Shown piece after piece: positions 6,336 to 7,917 of a stretch of 7,917 bases of DNA (the first letter of the stretch is position 1; each line of letters opens with the position of its first letter). The notes beneath the pieces are model-generated. The model had not been told where the DNA came from and made no database searches. It saw only the letters and a list, made by a program, of their open reading frames with translations. The translations under genes were made by a program, and so were the position numbers. The DNA comes from an uncultured Hyphomonadaceae bacterium (GTDB taxonomy: Bacteria; Pseudomonadota; Alphaproteobacteria; Caulobacterales; Hyphomonadaceae): contig CALMWO010000214.1 of the NCBI GenBank assembly GCA_937873805.1, positions 1 to 7,917 of the forward strand, given 5' to 3'.

Positions 6336-7363
6336 GCCATGCTCCGAATCGTGCGCAACACCGATTCCACATGGGGAATCGGCACTTCCGGCGTGACGCC
6401 ATGGCCAAGATTGAAGATATGCGGCCGGCCTTTGAGGGTCGTGATGATTTCGCGCACACGGTTTTCCATCCCCACTCCACCCGCAACAAGCCGCATCGGA
6501 TCGAGATTGCCTTGCACAGGCATGCCCTTGGGCAAGGCTGCATCAATGCGTTTCAGCGGGATCGCCGTATCGAGACCCACCGCGTTCACGCCTGTACGTT
6601 CCGCATAGTCGACCACCAATCCGCCTGCGCCACGCGGGAAACCGATGATCGGCTGCTTCACGCCAAGTTCCCGCACCCGTTTTACGAGCTTTGCGGTCGG
6701 TGAGATCACCCAACGTTCAAAAGCATCTTCCGGCAGACCTTCGGCCCAGCTTTCAAACAGCATCAGCGCATCAGCGCCCGCATTTGCCTGCATCAGCAGG
6801 TAGTGCGCGCTTGCTTCGACAAGCTGGTCCAGCATGCCGTCGAGCTCTTCCGGGTGGTGATAACCGAACAGGCGCGAATCCGACTTGTCCGTGCCGCCAC
6901 GTCCTTCGATCGCATAAACGCCAACAGTCCAGGGCGATCCGGCAAAACCGATCAGCGTGGTTGAATCATCCAGGCTCGCACGAACACGCTCAACGGTCTC
7001 ACCAACCGGCGCGAGGTGCGCGAGAACCTTTTCCATGGAAACTTTGGAAAGGTCGGATGCCTTCGTTGCGGGATCAACACGTGGACCTTCACCTTCGATG
7101 AAGCGAACATTTCGCCCCATCGCGTCGAGGATGAGCAGAATATCCGCAAACAGGATCGCGCCATCCATTCCATAGCGCCTCACCGGCTGCAGCGTTGCTT
7201 CCGCTGCAAGGGCAGGCGTGTAGCAGAAATCGAGGAAGTCACGCGCCTTGGCCCGAGTCTCCCGATATTCGGGAAGATGCCGTCCCGCTTGACGCATCAT
7301 CCATACAGGAACGGAATCCACGCGTTCCCCGTTTAGCACTCTAAGCAATCTTCTATCGGTCAA
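6332..7363 (-). CDS. hemE: uroporphyrinogen III decarboxylase
   Basis: 343 residues, the normal length. It removes four carboxyl groups from uroporphyrinogen III to give coproporphyrinogen III in the cytoplasm. Signature VPVWMMRQAGRHLPEYR (18-34) carries the substrate-binding Arg24 and Arg28. FADIL (72-76) has the catalytic Asp74, GSPWTVGVY (142-150) has Tyr150, FESWAEGL (203-210) and GFPRGAG (241-247) are conserved, and FNLGHGV (317-323) has His321. The start is TTG at 7363: an in-frame TGA occurs two codons upstream, so no longer form is possible, and GGTGA just before it can serve as the ribosome site. It is the first gene of hemE-hemH-hemJ. Its promoter must lie in the origin region, as for hemE in Caulobacter, where origin and hemE transcription are linked. 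Confidence 0.97.
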   Translation of the reverse strand: MTDRRLLRVLNGERVDSVPVWMMRQAGRHLPEYRETRAKARDFLDFCYTPALAAEATLQPVRRYGMDGAILFADILLILDAMGRNVRFIEGEGPRVDPATKASDLSKVSMEKVLAHLAPVGETVERVRASLDDSTTLIGFAGSPWTVGVYAIEGRGGTDKSDSRLFGYHHPEELDGMLDQLVEASAHYLLMQANAGADALMLFESWAEGLPEDAFERWVISPTAKLVKRVRELGVKQPIIGFPRGAGGLVVDYAERTGVNAVGLDTAIPLKRIDAALPKGMPVQGNLDPMRLVAGGVGMENRVREIITTLKGRPHIFNLGHGVTPEVPIPHVESVLRTIRSMA

Positions 7364-7399
7364 GCGTCACCCGGCGAAGGAGGAAAGAAAGACTCTTCT

Positions 7400-7426
7400 C
7401 TTATATTGAATCTGAATCTTAGATTC
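7400..7426 (-). promoter_or_regulatory. hemE: AT-rich block with imperfect palindrome and possible hemE -10 box
   Basis: On the minus strand TATAAG (7405-7400) is a good -10 candidate about 40 bases before the hemE start, but no good -35 box is found at 16-18 bases. GAATCT-T-AGATTC (7414-7426) is a palindrome around a single base and contains two GANTC sites; a third (7408) adjoins. In 7401-7430 only 7 of 30 bases are G/C, so the block may also be the strand-opening site of the origin. Confidence 0.45.
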
Positions 7427-7533
7427 TTTGGTGGTGTTTAGTCGGTTCATAAGTGCGTGCAACGCGCTGTCCCCAACCCATACACACAACGGCTCACCGA
7501 GAATCCCGCTACGTTCCGACAGGGCGGACCAGC

Positions 7534-7548
7534 TTAACCTCTCGTTAA
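7534..7548. promoter_or_regulatory. CtrA binding site 1 (TTAA-N7-TTAA)
   Basis: TTAACCTCTCGTTAA is a perfect match to the CtrA consensus of two TTAA half-sites separated by 7 bases. CtrA is the cell-cycle response regulator that represses replication at the Caulobacter origin. Confidence 0.8.
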
Positions 7549-7556
7549 GACCTTGG

Positions 7557-7571
7557 TTAACAATGTCTTAA
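7557..7571. promoter_or_regulatory. CtrA binding site 2 (TTAA-N7-TTAA)
   Basis: TTAACAATGTCTTAA is a second perfect consensus site, starting 23 bases after the first, so both sites lie on nearly the same face of the helix. This would allow cooperative binding. Confidence 0.8.
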
Positions 7572-7574
7572 AGA

Positions 7575-7663
7575 GAGTCGAGTCCCGAAGGCGTGACTCA
7601 TGGGCGCCAAAATCATGAGTCTTCTTCAGGCTCTCCACCTGTGACTCGACGTGTGAGTGAGTC
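7575..7663. other. cluster of GANTC methylation sites
   Basis: Six GANTC sites begin at 7575, 7580, 7595, 7617, 7643 and 7659 within 89 bases; five more lie at 7391, 7408, 7414, 7422 and 7501. A random sequence would hold about one per 256 bases. CcrM methylates the adenine in GANTC in alphaproteobacteria, and such sites near the origin report whether it has just been replicated. The direct repeat GTGTGAG (7651 and 7664) lies inside the cluster. Confidence 0.75.
7595..7621. repeat. inverted repeat built on GANTC sites
   Basis: GACTCATG (7595-7602) and CATGAGTC (7614-7621) are perfect inverted copies with 11 bases between them; each outer end is a GANTC site. It could be a protein-binding site or a small hairpin. 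Confidence 0.6.
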
Positions 7664-7686
7664 GTGTGAGCTTTCGACGCGCAAGC

Positions 7687-7695
7687 TTGTCCACA
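7687..7695 (+). promoter_or_regulatory. DnaA box
   Basis: TTGTCCACA differs from the consensus TTATNCACA by one base. A weaker copy (TTATCCATT on the minus strand, two mismatches) follows at 7712-7720. DnaA binding here would start replication. The same TTGTCC could also act as a -35 box for ppsR, but no good -10 box follows. Confidence 0.6.
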
Positions 7696-7761
7696 ATCCA
7701 CTCCCAGCGGTAATGGATAACTAGGTTTAAAACTCCGGACGGGACTGCGCAACGCCACGAC

Positions 7762-7917
7762 ATGACCCTCGAGACCTATTTCAACGTGCATCTTGTTTCG
7801 GATTCGACCGGGGAAACGCTCAATGCGGTGATGCGGGCGGCCTGTGCGCAGTTCGACAACATCGCGCCGCCCGAACCACACTACTCTACGGCGAGCTACC
7901 CGACGCCGCCGCACACC
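7762..7917 (+). CDS. ppsR: PpsR-type kinase/pyrophosphorylase (DUF299), 5' part only
   Basis: 52 codons from ATG at 7762 to the window edge; the 3' part is outside. The N-terminus has FNVHLVSDSTGETLNAV (7-23), the hallmark of the DUF299 family, whose members phosphorylate and dephosphorylate phosphoenolpyruvate synthase or PPDK on a regulatory threonine, using ADP and phosphate. The nucleotide-binding loop lies further on, beyond the window. In Caulobacter the homologue is the first gene beside the origin, as here. No clear ribosome site precedes the ATG, but the start fits the family. After residue 41 the sequence (STASYPTPP) no longer resembles the usual YPLVRS-type continuation, so a frameshift or low-quality end is possible. 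Confidence 0.8.
   Translation, partial: MTLETYFNVHLVSDSTGETLNAVMRAACAQFDNIAPPEPHYSTASYPTPPHT

Larger units (their letters stand above)
7364..7761. other. putative chromosomal replication origin (oriC) between hemE and ppsR
   Basis: A 398-base non-coding gap separates the divergent hemE and ppsR. In Caulobacter crescentus the origin lies in this interval. Its parts here, from hemE outward: an AT-rich block (7381-7440, 19 of 60 bases G/C) as possible unwinding element; two full TTAA-N7-TTAA sites (7534-7571); eleven GANTC sites in clusters at 7391-7426 and 7575-7663 with one more at 7501; an inverted repeat at 7595-7621; and a DnaA box TTGTCCACA at 7687. Together they match the Caulobacter scheme of DnaA initiation, CtrA repression and CcrM methylation. 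No clear IHF site was found. Confidence 0.85.

Noticed and set aside
7374..7442. AAGGAGG followed by a short plus-strand frame from TTG at 7406
   Set aside because: Only 11 codons to the stop, and the purine stretch is simply the complement of the hemE leader.
7717..7730. Possible third CtrA site around TTTAAA at 7726-7731
   Set aside because: Only one TTAA half-site is intact; no partner at the 7-base spacing.
7534..7914. Minus-strand open frame across the origin and ppsR start
   Set aside because: It covers the regulatory sites and lies antisense to the DUF299 motif; the composition is Arg-rich and no family is recognised.
1..7917. CRISPR arrays, tRNA or rRNA genes, insertion sequences
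   Set aside because: No regularly spaced repeats, no tRNA-like cloverleaf or rRNA sequence, and no transposase or terminal repeats were seen by reading.

Overview
The window looks like an alphaproteobacterial chromosome segment, most likely from Caulobacterales (Hyphomonadaceae or Caulobacteraceae; the genus cannot be decided here). This rests on four things: the gene order rho - hemJ - hemH - hemE - [non-coding gap] - ppsR; the paired TTAA-N7-TTAA (CtrA-type) sites in that gap; a dense cluster of GANTC (CcrM-type) methylation sites beside them; and a ferrochelatase with a C-terminal cysteine cluster as reported for Caulobacter. The hemE/ppsR gap at 7364-7761 is where the Caulobacter origin lies, so the window very probably contains the chromosomal replication origin.

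Left part (1-1870, minus strand): an incomplete lipoprotein with an SbsA-like Ig domain follows a secreted protein of unknown function by 14 bases. They look like a two-gene envelope unit. Next (2002-2610, minus) is a putative 2OG-Fe(II) oxygenase of the TIGR02466 type. Then (2676-2927, minus) comes an 83-residue protein with a ribbon-helix-helix-like pattern, whose start is preceded by a perfect 18-bp palindrome that overlaps its ribosome binding site. A likely small plus-strand gene (3062-3289) runs towards rho, and a strong hairpin sits between the two.

Middle part (3301-7363, minus): transcription termination factor rho has its own promoter candidate and a C-rich, G-poor leader suited to Rho autoregulation. 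Upstream of it is the haem operon hemE-hemH-hemJ. hemE and hemH overlap by 4 bases, and hemH and hemJ are 11 bases apart. The operon supplies uroporphyrinogen decarboxylase, ferrochelatase and HemJ protoporphyrinogen oxidase, and a weak hairpin with a T-run ends it.

Right part (7364-7917): the putative origin holds an AT-rich block next to hemE, four TTAA half-sites spaced 11/12/11 bp, eleven GANTC sites, an 8-bp inverted repeat built on GANTC sites and one good DnaA box. ppsR then starts on the plus strand and leaves the window after 52 codons. hemE and ppsR diverge from the origin, so hemE transcription and origin firing may share regulators, as known in Caulobacter. Downstream of rho the usual mnmE/gidA/rsmG/parAB genes are absent within this window, which suggests a local rearrangement.
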